Source of the DNA: Chloroflexota bacterium
GTDB lineage: Bacteria; Chloroflexota; Anaerolineae; UBA1429
Direction: 5' to 3'
NCBI GenBank assembly: GCA_012729455.1
Contig: JAAYDC010000027.1
Coordinates: 52,645 to 116,644 of the forward strand
Length of the DNA: 64,000 bases
Shown here piece after piece: positions 52,301 through 61,942 of this stretch. The notes below the pieces were generated by a model that saw nothing but the letters and a program-made list of their open reading frames with translations, searched no databases and had not been told where the DNA came from. The translations under genes and the position numbers were made by a program. Position 1 is the stretch's first letter; every line of letters begins with the position of its first letter.

Positions 52301-53936
52301 GTTCGCCATCCCCGAGCACCAAGCCGAGCTGGCTCTGGCGTTGGATACCGCCGAGACGGAGGCGGGCGACGCCGCCCTTGAGCGTATCCTGCAGCGCTAC
52401 GCCGCGCGGCATGTGCCCTTTGACCTGTGCGATCTGCATTCCCGCTATGGCGTGGCAGAGGAGCGCCTGCAACGCATCCTGGAGGATCTCACGGCGCGCG
52501 GCATGCTGGTGTACGGCCGTATGCAGCAGCAGGCCGAACCGCAGTGGAGCGACCGGCACGTGCTTGAGCAGCTGCATCGCCGCAGCCTGAGCCAGATGCG
52601 CCAGCAGGTCAAGCCGGTACCGCTGGCAGCCTGGCAGGATTTCCGCCTGCGCTGGCAGGGGCTGCATCCAGACGCACGCCACGCCGAACCGCATGGGCTG
52701 ACGGGTATTCTGCAGCAGCTGCGCGGCCTGAGCGCGCCGGTTGTATTGTGGGAGCGCGATATCCTGCCGCTGCGTGTGGTGCGCATGTCTTCGCGCGAGC
52801 TTGACGACCTGGTGGCAGATGGCGAGCTCGTCTGGCAGCTCTCCGGAACCGACGCGAACCGCGTCAGCTGCCGGTGGCTTTTGCAGGGCGACGCCGAATT
52901 GTTCGGCAGCCCGCTCCTCGAACCGCTTGCGCTCAGTGCACCTGCCGAACAGCTGCTGGCGATTTTACGCGCTGGCGGCGCCCAGTATGCCCTCGAGTTG
53001 CAGAATGCGGCTCACCTGAGCGCTCACGAACTGGACCGCGCACTGCGCGAGCTCGCACTGGCGGGGCTGATCACCAACGATCGCCTGCGCACCCTCGATC
53101 TGCTGCGCGACGAGAGTACCGCAACCACTGGCAGCCAACGCATGACCTCCAGCTTGAGCCAGCTGCTTTCCGACTGGCGTCGTTCACAGCCGCTTACGCC
53201 GGGCAAGCGCCCCTCGCGCGCCGCCTTCCAGCAAGCTCAGGAGCGTGCCATGCAGCGCATAGCGCCGGGTGCCCGCTGGCCGGGGCGCTGGGCCACGCTG
53301 AGCGTGCCTCAGCCCCTCACCCGCGAGCAGATTGAGCAGACCGCGCTTTTACTCTTGCAGCGCCACGGCGTGCTGACGCGCGACTGTCTATCCGGCGAGG
53401 AGCTGGGCTGCACCTGGAGCGAGCTTTACGAGGTGCTGCAAACACTCGAGCTGCGCGGACAGATCCGGCGCGGCTATTTCGTGCGCGGGCTGGCGGGCGC
53501 CCAGTTCGCCCTGCCGGATGCCTATGATACCCTGCGCAACACAGAGCTGGCGCTCGAGCTCGAAACTAGCCTGGTGCTGGCGAACGCCTGCGATCCAGCC
53601 CTGGTCCCCGGCGTGGCACCCGAGGTGGGCTTGCCCGCCCTGCCGCGCCTGGCTGGCAACTATGCCGTGTTTTTCCGAGGTGCGATCGTGCTGACCTACC
53701 AGCACGGTGCCAGCGAGTGGCAGTTCGATGCTGCCCAGGGCGAAGGCATCGCCGCGCGCGCGGTCGAGCTGCTGCGCGAGCACCTCACCGCCGAGGGCGG
53801 CTTGTGCAGTCAGCCGCGTCGGTTGCGCATCGCCCAATGGAACGGCGCCCCGCCACTGGACCAGCCCATCCAGCTGGTGCTTGAGACGCTCGGGTTCCGG
53901 CGTGATACCCCGGCGATGGTCTGGGACGGGCGCTGA
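49350..53936 (+). CDS. lhr: Lhr-type large ATP-dependent helicase
   Basis: A 1528-residue superfamily 2 helicase, about the size of E. coli Lhr (1538). Walker A FAPTGSGKTLSAFL at 46-59, the DEIH box in VIVDEIHTLNG near 168, SATQRP near 205, and LQRIGRAGHQVG near 395. A winged-helix and Lhr-specific core follow, then a long C-terminal extension of winged-helix repeats. Lhr is a 3'-to-5' DNA translocase implicated in repair; the C-terminal extension resembles a glycosylase-associated module in some bacteria. GAGGCAGG precedes the ATG. Its last 107 bases are duplicated, 88 percent identical, at 57071-57177 beyond an inserted GH2 gene. Confidence 0.93.
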   Translation: MNALELYDDYISDWFVTRYSKPTPPQAQGWPAISRGEHVLIFAPTGSGKTLSAFLWGIQSIYRNLASPEPIPGVQLLYISPLKALNNDIERNLREPLHGIQAAAAARGLELPRLRTAVRTGDTTSSAKQQQVKRPPQILITTPESLYLILTSPNASEMLAHVRTVIVDEIHTLNGNKRGVHLGISLERLVERAGEFQRIGLSATQRPLDEVARYLGGQHWVGDQLIPRPVTIIDPGMKKELDLQVVTPVPDLRRLPGKTIWPSLTPMLLEEVRKHRSTLIYTNSRRGAERTVDRLNEQIAMEEEGLIDAGSPSALYREGVTIANGMFGTGRAGGPFQAHHGSVSKELRLRMEQQLKDGKLPALVGTSSLELGIDIGAVDAALQIQSPHAVSRGLQRIGRAGHQVGQTSYGRIYATFREDLLDAAAVARGMLTGDIEPSHTPHNCLDLVAQQVVAMVANQAMPLGQIHRILRRAYGYEGLTESTLRAVLDMLCGHYPSEMIKNLRAHLSWDRTTDMIHPLPGSRILAIRNGGTIADTGEYRVYLSDGKTSLGTLDEEFVNETRTGDVISLGSNTWRVIKLEEGKVLVAESGGMMPRMPFWNGEAPRRDYHLGVLLGRLRAGLAERVADIAPLPDDLEEIWPEDAEAVCTWLRQEYAMDAASARNAVHYVRHQLDAIGAISSHRTIVLEHFSDPIGDQRLVIHSCFGSRVNSAWAIALVQALEERWRVVPEVGVNNDGILLRYPDADRDPPFDLIRSLHAEEARERILINLPNTAIFGTAFRINAQRALLLPRVQGSKHTPFWLQRLRARDLLAALRGFPDFPLLVETYRDCLRDILDVEHLAEVLDGIQQGKIRMVEAHTVIPSPVASGILYDFNQDGVYVTDDPKAQQDERALAVNRELLGQLLEAGAIPDLIKPGVLEAAQAEMQHTADGYRVRSREELAVILEELGDLTGEELLARAGAEGPCWLDELIAVGRIVRVPGTELFAIPEHQAELALALDTAETEAGDAALERILQRYAARHVPFDLCDLHSRYGVAEERLQRILEDLTARGMLVYGRMQQQAEPQWSDRHVLEQLHRRSLSQMRQQVKPVPLAAWQDFRLRWQGLHPDARHAEPHGLTGILQQLRGLSAPVVLWERDILPLRVVRMSSRELDDLVADGELVWQLSGTDANRVSCRWLLQGDAELFGSPLLEPLALSAPAEQLLAILRAGGAQYALELQNAAHLSAHELDRALRELALAGLITNDRLRTLDLLRDESTATTGSQRMTSSLSQLLSDWRRSQPLTPGKRPSRAAFQQAQERAMQRIAPGARWPGRWATLSVPQPLTREQIEQTALLLLQRHGVLTRDCLSGEELGCTWSELYEVLQTLELRGQIRRGYFVRGLAGAQFALPDAYDTLRNTELALELETSLVLANACDPALVPGVAPEVGLPALPRLAGNYAVFFRGAIVLTYQHGASEWQFDAAQGEGIAARAVELLREHLTAEGGLCSQPRRLRIAQWNGAPPLDQPIQLVLETLGFRRDTPAMVWDGR

Positions 53937-53991
53937 CCGCACCCGATTTTCGGCACGCAACGCGAGAGTACTATAAGGAGAAAGCCTCATC

Positions 53992-56907
53992 ATGAAAGGT
54001 ATGCGTGTTACACCTGCCGACACACTAGACAGTGGATGGAAGCTGGTTCACGATCCTGACAACATCGGAAGGGAAAAGGAATGGTACCTGGGCATACCAG
54101 AAGATCGCGCTGTTGAAGCCGCAGTTCCCTGCTTTGTGCATCAGTATCTGCCCGACTGTCCAGGGATTGCCTGGTATCAATGTGATTTCTCAACCGCAAT
54201 CACGCCTGATAGCGACCACGCAGTGTTCATTAACTTTGAGATGGCGGATTTTCTTTGTGAAGTATGGCTGAATGGCAAAAGATTGGGCACCCACAGGGGA
54301 ACAGAAAACCCGTTTTCTTTTGACGCATCGAAATACCTGCTTCCATCAGAAAAGAACCGACTGAGCGTACGCGTATCGAAACCATATACGGAAGCAGTAG
54401 ATGGCTATACTTTTCTGGAGATTCCCCACCGGAATCAGTTGGCTTCCGGCTTGATGCCAGGCACTTGTTACAATACCTATGGGATAGGAGGAGCTGTCAC
54501 CCTATCACGCCTCCCCAAGCTGCGCATCACCGACCTGTACGTCAATGGAAACGTAGAGACCAGTTCAATTGATCTTGAATGCTCGATTATCAACGAGTAT
54601 TCGCAGCCTGTGACTTGCGAGTTCTCCCTGCTTGCAGCGAAATCGCGTACCGATGTTGTTTGCTCGGATGAAATAACCAGTGTGCTGCTGCAACCCGGCG
54701 AAACTGTGCTGCGGCGTTCATTGCCAATTTCTGAGATGCGCCTTTGGGATGTAGACAATCCTTGCCTGTATGTTGTCGAAGCAGAGATTCAAACGGGATT
54801 ATCCGGTCATAGAGTCAGTAAGCGCTGCGGTTTCAGAACGCTTGTGGTCGGTCAGGGCGGATATTTCTATCTCAATGGTCGCAGAATACTCCTGCGTTCT
54901 GCGCATACTGGGAACTGTATGCCTGGATCCACCTGGCTCCTGAGCGAGGATCATTCGCTACTGCGCAAAGATTTTAGTATGGCCAAAGCCGCAGGCTTGA
55001 ACATGGTGCGCTTTATTTCCGGCGCGGCATTGCCGGAACAACTGGATTTATGTGATGAGCTTGGTCTGATGGTCTATGAGGAGCCCGTATCCAGTTGGCT
55101 TCTGGGCGATGGCTCACGCTCAAAAGAGCTCTACATGTATGATCTGCTGACGATGATCAGGCGCGATAGAAGCCACGCATGTATCACGATCTGGGGATTG
55201 TTGAACGAGACTGTTTCCCAGGCACCGTATGGAGACTGCTGCTTTATTGCACGCGATGCCATTTCGGAGGTGCGCGCACTCGATGAGACGCGGCTTGTGC
55301 TGTACAACAGCGGCCGTTTTGATCGTGATCCCTGTGTGGGCTCAGTCTGCAATCCTTATTCCAACCAGTGGGAATGCCTGTGGGATGGTGAGGATGAAAA
55401 GGAGACTCGCCAGGTCGCATATACTCCTGGGGATCCAGGGCCTACATGCCGCAAGATGGGCGATAAGCATTTTTACCCAAAGCTCCCTCATAGTCTCAAG
55501 GACATCGAGTTCCTCCGCAGCATTGGGAATGATACAAAGAAGCCCTTCTTTCTTACCGAATATGGTGTTGGAAGCTTGTTTGATGTGATTTGGCTATCCA
55601 GAAAATTCGAGCAGGAAGGGTTGAATCCGCGCTATCCGGATGTGAAAATGGTTTACCATATGGCGAACCAGTTTTTGGCTGATATCAAGCGCTATGGCTT
55701 TGATCGAGAGTTTGCCTTCCCCATTGACATCATGAGAGAGAGCCACCGCCTGCACAACCGCCACAGAGAAATCGGTTTTAACATCTTTCGATCAAATCCG
55801 TGGTGTTGCGGCATCAGCTTGACCGGCTTGTTGGACCATTCTATCTGTGGAGAAGGCCTCTGGACCCTGATGCGGGAATGGAAAAGGGGCATCGCGGACA
55901 CCTTGCAGGATGGTTTTGCGCCCCTGCGATGGTGTCTGTTCACGAGCGACACGCATTTATATGCCCGTGCCCCCTTTACTATTGAGGGGGTTCTGGCAAA
56001 TGAAGACGTGCTCAAGGCGAGGGAATACCCTATCGGCCTAAAGATAACCGGAATAGACGGTATCGTTTGGGAGGATGCCTTCATACTGACGATAAGGCCT
56101 GAGGATTTGGCAGGCCTGGCAGTTCCCGTATTCAAGAAGGAACTCCAACTTGACTTGGCGGAAGGCGAATATACCCTCTGCGCAGAGATCCTTGAAGGAG
56201 CCGCTGCTAACGGACATCTCAACTTTATTGTATCCGATGATAAACACAACTGTGCGCAGTTCCCCAGGGTGGTAGACGTTTTCATGGGTAAAAAAGCAAG
56301 ACAGCTCCTGAAGCGCAAGGGTGTCGAAATTATCGATGCCCAGGATGTCATGGAACCCATGATCGCATTGGTTGGCAACATTCCCGAGGCAGAAAAGGAA
56401 GGCGCGTGGGAGACGATCAAGCAGCTGTTGCGAAAGGGGTGCAGCGTATTTATTGCTTCGCGTTTTGCTTTCTCCAGCGGAGAGGATATGAACGCCTGGC
56501 TGCCCTTGGAGAACAAACCCCGCAGCATCCCTGTTCAACATGGGCCTACTGACTGGCTGTATCACAAGGAATACCTTGCCAAGCGCGAACACCCCTATTT
56601 CGCGAATCTGCCCACTGGCATGATGAACTGGGATTACTATCGTCAGATTATCTGTGGCGCATATTTTGTTCATGAGGATGGGTTGCCAACGCAGGATGTC
56701 GCCTCCATCTGTTTCGGTATCGGCGAATATTGTGACGATGGCTATCAGGGCGGGATGAATCTTTGCAGCTATACTGTTGAAAATGGCAGGCTGATCCTGA
56801 ACGCGTACCTCTTGCTGGAAAACCTGAACACCAATCCGGCTGCCGATCGGCTTTTCTTGAACATCCTTAACGCAGAATACCGCGCACTTGATCGGAATTG
56901 TGGTTGA
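53992..56907 (+). CDS. GH2-family glycoside hydrolase, probably acquired
   Basis: A 971-residue cytoplasmic GH2 enzyme (beta-galactosidase, glucuronidase or mannosidase group). Domains in order: sugar-binding jelly roll (about 10-175), immunoglobulin-like domain (about 175-285), catalytic TIM barrel with the acid/base Glu406 in WGLLNET and the nucleophile Glu523 in FLTEYG, then a C-terminal extension of about 350 residues with a glutamine-amidotransferase-like fold region. Its GC content and codon choices are clearly lower-GC than lhr and gpmA around it. TAAGGAG lies about 11 bases before the ATG. No signal peptide. The substrate cannot be inferred beyond a beta-glycoside. Confidence 0.85.
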   Translation: MKGMRVTPADTLDSGWKLVHDPDNIGREKEWYLGIPEDRAVEAAVPCFVHQYLPDCPGIAWYQCDFSTAITPDSDHAVFINFEMADFLCEVWLNGKRLGTHRGTENPFSFDASKYLLPSEKNRLSVRVSKPYTEAVDGYTFLEIPHRNQLASGLMPGTCYNTYGIGGAVTLSRLPKLRITDLYVNGNVETSSIDLECSIINEYSQPVTCEFSLLAAKSRTDVVCSDEITSVLLQPGETVLRRSLPISEMRLWDVDNPCLYVVEAEIQTGLSGHRVSKRCGFRTLVVGQGGYFYLNGRRILLRSAHTGNCMPGSTWLLSEDHSLLRKDFSMAKAAGLNMVRFISGAALPEQLDLCDELGLMVYEEPVSSWLLGDGSRSKELYMYDLLTMIRRDRSHACITIWGLLNETVSQAPYGDCCFIARDAISEVRALDETRLVLYNSGRFDRDPCVGSVCNPYSNQWECLWDGEDEKETRQVAYTPGDPGPTCRKMGDKHFYPKLPHSLKDIEFLRSIGNDTKKPFFLTEYGVGSLFDVIWLSRKFEQEGLNPRYPDVKMVYHMANQFLADIKRYGFDREFAFPIDIMRESHRLHNRHREIGFNIFRSNPWCCGISLTGLLDHSICGEGLWTLMREWKRGIADTLQDGFAPLRWCLFTSDTHLYARAPFTIEGVLANEDVLKAREYPIGLKITGIDGIVWEDAFILTIRPEDLAGLAVPVFKKELQLDLAEGEYTLCAEILEGAAANGHLNFIVSDDKHNCAQFPRVVDVFMGKKARQLLKRKGVEIIDAQDVMEPMIALVGNIPEAEKEGAWETIKQLLRKGCSVFIASRFAFSSGEDMNAWLPLENKPRSIPVQHGPTDWLYHKEYLAKREHPYFANLPTGMMNWDYYRQIICGAYFVHEDGLPTQDVASICFGIGEYCDDGYQGGMNLCSYTVENGRLILNAYLLLENLNTNPAADRLFLNILNAEYRALDRNCG

Positions 56908-57036
56908 TACAGGACATGCGGTCATCTTGCCAAGGGCGCGGAAGGCTTGATTGATAGAAACATCGTAGGCAACGAACGGTATATGGATGCGAGCGAGTCC
57001 ATATCATTGCCATTCATGGTGTCGAGCATAGCGCTC

Positions 57037-57196
57037 GAGGTTGGCCTGTGCAGCCCTACCGCGTCTGTTACGCATCGCCCAATGGAACGGCGCCCCGCCG
57101 CTTGGCCAGCCGATTCAGCTGGTGCTCGAGACGCTCGGGTTCCGGCGCGATGCCCTCGACATAGTCTGGGACGGGCGTTTAATCCTCCCAACTTGA
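57037..57196 (+). pseudogene. Decayed second copy of the lhr 3' end
   Basis: From 57071 to 57177 the sequence matches 53826-53932, the lhr end, with 13 differences in 107 bases and no indel. Upstream to 57037 it still aligns with one frameshifting indel. In frame it reads RIAQWNGAPPLGQPIQLVLE and continues past the lhr stop position to a TGA at 57194. It has no start and no upstream lhr body, so it is a stranded tail. Between 56908 and 57036 nothing else is recognisable. Confidence 0.85.
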
Positions 57197-57255
57197 CGGC
57201 TTGACCGGCTGATGCCATTATGATGCGTGCATTCGATCACTGATAGGAGTAAAGC

Positions 57256-58002
57256 ATGTATAAACTGGTTCTGGTTCGCCACGGTGAAAGCACCTGGAAC
57301 AAGGAAAACCGCTTTACGGGCTGGACCGATGTGGGCCTCTCGGAAAAGGGCGTGCAGGAGGCCATCGCCGGCGGCAAGCTACTACGTGAGGCTGGCTATG
57401 TCTTTGATATCGCCTACACCTCGGTGCTCAAACGCGCCATCAAGACCCTTTGGCTGGTGATGGAAGAACTCGACCAGATGTGGATTCCGGTGATCAACAC
57501 CTGGCGGCTGAACGAGCGCCATTATGGCGCCCTGCAGGGCCTCAACAAGGCCGAGACCACCGCCAAGCATGGCGAGGCGCAGGTGCACATCTGGCGGCGC
57601 AGCTATGACACACCGCCGCCTGCGCTGAATCTGGACGATCCGCGCCACCCGCGCAACGACCCGCGCTATGCCGCTCTGCCCGCCAGCGATATCCCGGCTA
57701 CCGAAAGCCTGAAAGATACCGTCGCGCGCATGCTGCCCTACTGGCACGAGACGATCGCCCCGATGGTGAAATCCGGCAAGCGCGTGCTGGTGGCTGCGCA
57801 CGGCAACAGCTTGCGGGCACTGGTCAAGTACCTCGACAACATCTCGGACGAGGATATCTCAGAGCTCAACATCCCCACCGGCATTCCTCTGGTCTATGAG
57901 CTCGATGCCGATTTGAAGCCGATCAAACACTATTACCTGGGCGACCCGGAAGCGGCTGCCAAGGCCGCTGCGGCTGTCGCGGCACAATCCAAAGCCAAAT
58001 AA
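57256..58002 (+). CDS. gpmA: 2,3-bisphosphoglycerate-dependent phosphoglycerate mutase
   Basis: A 248-residue glycolytic mutase interconverting 3- and 2-phosphoglycerate. [10 protein letters not shown] holds the phosphorylated His9, [15 protein letters not shown] follows, [13 protein letters not shown] carries the substrate-binding residues, and [10 protein letters not shown] the second catalytic His. The C-terminal Ala/Lys tail is typical of GpmA. AGGAG precedes the ATG. A strong terminator follows. Unlike the phosphatase at 47864, all active-site residues are present. Confidence 0.97.
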   Translation: MYKLVLVRHGESTWNKENRFTGWTDVGLSEKGVQEAIAGGKLLREAGYVFDIAYTSVLKRAIKTLWLVMEELDQMWIPVINTWRLNERHYGALQGLNKAETTAKHGEAQVHIWRRSYDTPPPALNLDDPRHPRNDPRYAALPASDIPATESLKDTVARMLPYWHETIAPMVKSGKRVLVAAHGNSLRALVKYLDNISDEDISELNIPTGIPLVYELDADLKPIKHYYLGDPEAAAKAAAAVAAQSKAK

Positions 58003-58014
58003 GATTGCTCATAT

Positions 58015-58047
58015 AGCTGGGAGGAATAGCATCCTCCCAGCTTTTTG
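58015..58047 (+). terminator. Rho-independent terminator of gpmA
   Basis: An 11-base perfect stem (58015-58025 with 58032-58042), a six-base loop ATAGCA and a T-run from 58043. Confidence 0.92.
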
Positions 58048-58055
58048 ACCTCGTT

Positions 58056-58084
58056 TTTACAGGGCGACTGCTTTACGCTATCAT
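58056..58084 (+). promoter_or_regulatory. Promoter of gatB
   Basis: TTTACA (58056-58061), a 17-base spacer and TATCAT (58079-58084), followed by GTGGAG as ribosome-binding site before the ATG at 58112. Confidence 0.6.
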
Positions 58085-58111
58085 GTCGCTATCCTCAAGT
58101 GGAGCACACGC

Positions 58112-59551
58112 ATGGCCAGCTACGAAGCCGTCATGGGCATGGAAGTTCATGCCCAGGTAACCACCGCCTCCAAGATGTTTTGCCGTTGCGCGGCGGATTA
58201 CACCCAGGATACTCCCAACTCGCACACCTGCCCGATCTGCCTGGGTATGCCCGGCATGCTGCCAACCCTCAACCGGCGCGCCGTCGAGGCTACGGTGCTC
58301 TTGGGCTTGGCGCTCAACTGTGAGATCCCGCTCAACAGCAAATTCGACCGCAAGAACTATATGTACCCCGATTCACCCAAGGGCTACCAGATCTCGCAAT
58401 ATGACATGCCCCTGGCGCAACACGGCTGGATCGATGTGCCCCTCGAGCAGGGCAGCAAGCGCATCCGCATCCGCCGCGTCCACCTCGAAGAGGATGTCGC
58501 CAAGCTAAGCCACCAGGATGGAATGAGCTTGATCGACTTTAACCGCGCCGGCCAGGCGCTGATGGAGATTGTCACGGAGGCGGATATCCGTACCGCCGAA
58601 GAAGCCTGGCGCTACCTGGTGGAGCTGCGCAAGCTGCTGCGCTACCTCGGCATCGGCACGGGCAATATGGAAGCCGGCGCGATGCGCTGCGAGGTCAACC
58701 TGTCGCTGCGGCCGGTCGGTACAGAAGCGTTTGGCACCAAGGTCGAGATCAAGAACATGAACTCGTTCCGTGCTGTGCGCCAGGCGATTGCCTACGAGAT
58801 CGAGCGCCAGACGGCTGTGCTGCAGCGCGGCAACAAGGTCGAGCAGGTCACCATGGGTTGGGACGAGCTCAACCATCGCACCCTCTTCCAGCGTTCTAAA
58901 GAGGGCGCGGAAGACTACCGCTACTTTCCCGAACCCGACCTGCCGCCGATCGCCTGGCAGCCGGCACAGATCGACGCCCTGCGCGTACAGTTGCCCGAAC
59001 TGCCATCCGCCAAGACCGAGCGCTTTATCAACCAATTAGGTCTGCGCCCCGAAGTGGCAGCACAGCTCGCCGAAGAACGTCCTCTGGCGGATTACTTTGA
59101 GGCCGCCTCGGCCGCAGCGGGCGATGTGGTGGAGCCGGCTGTTACCGCCAATTGGGTGCTGACCGAGGTGCTGGCCATCCTCCGTAGCAGCGGTCAGGAG
59201 CTCGCCGAGTTCGGCGTTACCCCCGAGCATTTGGGAGAGCTGCTTCTGGCGCTTAAAAAGGGCACCCTCAACAACACCCTGGCAAAAGAGGTGCTGGCGG
59301 AGATGGCCGCCAGCGGCAAGAGCTGTGACGAGGTGATCAGCGCGCGCGGCCTGGCTGCCATCAGCGATACTGGCCAGCTGCAGCGCGAGGTTGAAAGTGT
59401 CCTGGCGGCTAACCCCAAGGTCGTACAGCAGGTGCGCGAGGGCAAGGATCAGGCGATCAAGTTCCTGATCGGCCAGGTCATGCGCCAGACGCGCGGGCAG
59501 GCCAACGCAAAGATGGTCGAGAGCCTGCTGCGTAAAGCTCTACAAGGCTGA
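58112..59551 (+). CDS. gatB: Asp-tRNA(Asn)/Glu-tRNA(Gln) amidotransferase subunit B
   Basis: A 479-residue GatB that, with GatA and GatC, converts misacylated Glu-tRNA(Gln) or Asp-tRNA(Asn) to the amide. Motifs: [12 protein letters not shown] at the start, LCLGMPG-type [36 protein letters not shown] with Mg/phosphate contacts, [15 protein letters not shown], and the YqeY-like helical tail ending in [12 protein letters not shown]. gatA and gatC are not adjacent. Its presence implies that this organism uses the indirect route for Gln-tRNA and/or Asn-tRNA. Confidence 0.98.
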   Translation: MASYEAVMGMEVHAQVTTASKMFCRCAADYTQDTPNSHTCPICLGMPGMLPTLNRRAVEATVLLGLALNCEIPLNSKFDRKNYMYPDSPKGYQISQYDMPLAQHGWIDVPLEQGSKRIRIRRVHLEEDVAKLSHQDGMSLIDFNRAGQALMEIVTEADIRTAEEAWRYLVELRKLLRYLGIGTGNMEAGAMRCEVNLSLRPVGTEAFGTKVEIKNMNSFRAVRQAIAYEIERQTAVLQRGNKVEQVTMGWDELNHRTLFQRSKEGAEDYRYFPEPDLPPIAWQPAQIDALRVQLPELPSAKTERFINQLGLRPEVAAQLAEERPLADYFEAASAAAGDVVEPAVTANWVLTEVLAILRSSGQELAEFGVTPEHLGELLLALKKGTLNNTLAKEVLAEMAASGKSCDEVISARGLAAISDTGQLQREVESVLAANPKVVQQVREGKDQAIKFLIGQVMRQTRGQANAKMVESLLRKALQG

Positions 59552-59579
59552 GCCCCCACCCCTGCTGCCGTAAGTATAA

Positions 59580-59614
59580 AAACATCCCGCAGCCTAATCA
59601 GCTGCGGGATGTTT
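59580..59614. terminator. Bidirectional terminator between gatB and the glycyl radical enzyme gene
   Basis: A 14-base perfect inverted repeat (59580-59593 with 59601-59614), a seven-base loop, A-rich sequence on the left and T-rich on the right, so it can serve both convergent genes. Confidence 0.9.
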
Positions 59615-59625
59615 AGTTATGTCTA

Positions 59626-61923
59626 CTAGTTGGTATGCTTGGTACGGGCGATGATGTGTTCCTGCATATCATGCGAGAGCAGGATAAACTGCTGGCTATA
59701 GCCCGATACACGCACGCATAGACTGCGGTAAGCCTCCGGATCGCTCTGGGCACGCCGCAACGTCTCGGCATTGACCACGTTCCACTGCATCTGCCCGACG
59801 CCCTGGCGGATAGCCGTCTGGATCAGGTCGACGAACTTGCTCCGGGGCTCGCCCTCAGCGAGCAAGTTGGGGTCAACCTCGATAATCGCCGAGCTGGATG
59901 CAGCCGCCAGATTGTGCGGCAGGCGGCTGAGCGACTGCAACATGGGCGTTACTCCGCGCTCGTCGCGGCCCTGCACGGCCGAAACCGAATACGCCAGCGG
60001 ACTACCCGCCAGACGACCATCCGGCGTAGCGCCGGTGCGCGCCCCCATCGGCAGCATCAGGGTATACGAAAACAGGTGGCACAGATAGCGGCCGTGGTTG
60101 CTGCGCCATTCAGAGGCGGCCTCGCAATAGTAGCGCGCGACGCGTGCAGCCCAGGCATCCGGCGTGCCCTGGTCGTTGCCATATTTGGGTGCGCGATGCA
60201 ACAGCGCCTGACGCAGGTCTTCAGCGCCCTCAAAGTTTTGCTGCAGAGCCTGTAAAAGAGTCTGCGGGGTGGCCAGCTTACCGCTAAAGATCAGCTCATC
60301 CAAGGCGGTGAAGGAATCCGCCACATTGGGGATACCCACTGCCGCCGTGGAATGATAGTCGTAGCGCGCCCCGCCCCAGGCAATGTCGAGCCCACGGGCG
60401 ACGCAATCCTCTGTCAGGAGCGACAGATAAGGCAGCGGTGACTGGCGCTCGTGGTAGAGCTCGAGACGGTTCGATCCGTACACGTTATAGGCACTGAAAA
60501 AGTCGACCTGAGTGGTAAAGGCTTGCCACAAATCCTCGCTGGAGTGCATGTCGGTCAGCAGGCCTGTCTGCGGTCCGATCTGGGCGCCATCACTCGGATC
60601 AACCCCGTTGTGGATCGCCAACTCCAGGCACTTGGCCAGGTTGATCCAGTTGCTGCAGGCATGCGGCTGGGCTTTGCCGGGGATGGTGATCTCGATGCAG
60701 CCGATAGCGGCATAGTCTCGCGCATCCTCCAGCCGGACGCCATTGCGCACCAGGGCCGGGATGAGCGTCTCGTCGTTAAAGAAAAAGGGGATGCCGCCGC
60801 CGCGCGCCAGGTTCTCGACCGCCAGCTCGACCAGCTCGTGCGGGCTATCAGAGCGTAAACGCACCGAGAGGCAGCGCACAAACTCGAGCCCGCGTGTGAC
60901 AGCCAGGGCCATCAGGCTGAGCTCGTTGCAGGCGTCGCGGCCGTCGGGCGTTGTGCCGCCGACCATCGCCTGCTGCACATCGTAAAAGCGGTAGAGCTTG
61001 ATCCACAACGCCGCCATCAACTCCATGGCCTGCTCGCGGGTAATGCGTCCGGCCTCCAGATCCGCCTTATAGTAAGGGTAGAGCAGCTGGTCGATGCGCC
61101 CGATCGAGTTGGCGTTGATGCCGTCTTCCCAGCAGGTGATGATGTGCGCGAACCAGAGCGCCTGGATAGCCTCGTGCAGGGTGCGCGCCGGTTTGGCCGG
61201 CACCTGCAGGCAGATGGCGCGCTTTTTCTCGAGTTCTACGCGCTCAGCCGGGTCATCGCACTGGTCGATTTCGGCTTGCAGCGCCGTCGCATAGCGGCGG
61301 CCCATGGCACAACCAGCCCGGGCGATCGCCTCAACCCCGGTCCAGAAGGCGCGCTTGCGTGCAGCCTGTGGGTCGTCCAAGCGGGCAGATTCACGCGCCT
61401 TTAGCACACGCGCCAGAAGACCCTCAAAGCCCTCCTCCAGCACCATCCGGTAGCCGCGCACGGAATGGTTAAAGTGGGTGCCCCAGATCTCGATCACCCC
61501 ACGACGCTGGGCATCGGCAATCTCAGCTGGCAGTGGTTCCAAGTCAGAACTGGACCTGGCCTGAGACGGCAGCGCCATAGCGTTGGCATGATAGCTGCTG
61601 CGCTCTTCGGGTGTCAGGCGGGTACGCTCCAGGGCACTCAGGCGAGATTCATTCCAGCCGAATTCGGGAAAATCGAGGCTTTCATCACCCAGATAGTGAT
61701 GCCCCATCAGGATATCGTCGGCCTCGAATGCGATCGGCATCTGTTCAATCACATTAGCGAGCGCCAGGGCACGGCGGATGACGAGGGGCTGATCCGCGTG
61801 GGCAAAAAATGCCTCACAGTAGAGCATCCCGCGCCAGCCCTGGAACCAGCGCGGCGCCGGATCATCAGCGAGGACGGCTGCCCGCAGACGTTTGATGCGT
61901 GCTGACGGTTGATAAGTTAGCAT
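59626..61923 (-). CDS. Glycyl radical enzyme (PFL/dehydratase superfamily)
   Basis: A 765-residue glycyl radical enzyme. The radical-bearing Gly741 is in RVSGYSQQF, 25 residues from the C-terminus. The active-site Cys409 is in AIGCIEITIPG: the GC-x-E pattern marks the dehydratase and C-X-lyase branch (glycerol dehydratase, HypD, CutC, IslA) rather than true pyruvate formate-lyase with its Cys-Cys pair. The substrate cannot be named. GGGGAG before the ATG at 61923 decides the start. No radical-SAM activating enzyme lies in the window; it could be downstream of 64 kb or elsewhere. The enzyme is oxygen-sensitive, supporting an anaerobic lifestyle. Confidence 0.9.
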   Translation of the reverse strand: MLTYQPSARIKRLRAAVLADDPAPRWFQGWRGMLYCEAFFAHADQPLVIRRALALANVIEQMPIAFEADDILMGHHYLGDESLDFPEFGWNESRLSALERTRLTPEERSSYHANAMALPSQARSSSDLEPLPAEIADAQRRGVIEIWGTHFNHSVRGYRMVLEEGFEGLLARVLKARESARLDDPQAARKRAFWTGVEAIARAGCAMGRRYATALQAEIDQCDDPAERVELEKKRAICLQVPAKPARTLHEAIQALWFAHIITCWEDGINANSIGRIDQLLYPYYKADLEAGRITREQAMELMAALWIKLYRFYDVQQAMVGGTTPDGRDACNELSLMALAVTRGLEFVRCLSVRLRSDSPHELVELAVENLARGGGIPFFFNDETLIPALVRNGVRLEDARDYAAIGCIEITIPGKAQPHACSNWINLAKCLELAIHNGVDPSDGAQIGPQTGLLTDMHSSEDLWQAFTTQVDFFSAYNVYGSNRLELYHERQSPLPYLSLLTEDCVARGLDIAWGGARYDYHSTAAVGIPNVADSFTALDELIFSGKLATPQTLLQALQQNFEGAEDLRQALLHRAPKYGNDQGTPDAWAARVARYYCEAASEWRSNHGRYLCHLFSYTLMLPMGARTGATPDGRLAGSPLAYSVSAVQGRDERGVTPMLQSLSRLPHNLAAASSSAIIEVDPNLLAEGEPRSKFVDLIQTAIRQGVGQMQWNVVNAETLRRAQSDPEAYRSLCVRVSGYSQQFILLSHDMQEHIIARTKHTN

Positions 61924-61942
61924 GGCTACTCCCCGCGGGCTG

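Noticed and set aside
53937..57036. An insertion sequence or integrase-bearing island carrying the GH2 gene
   Set aside because: No transposase, integrase or terminal inverted repeats are present; the flanking homology is the lhr 3' end itself, which fits homologous recombination better.
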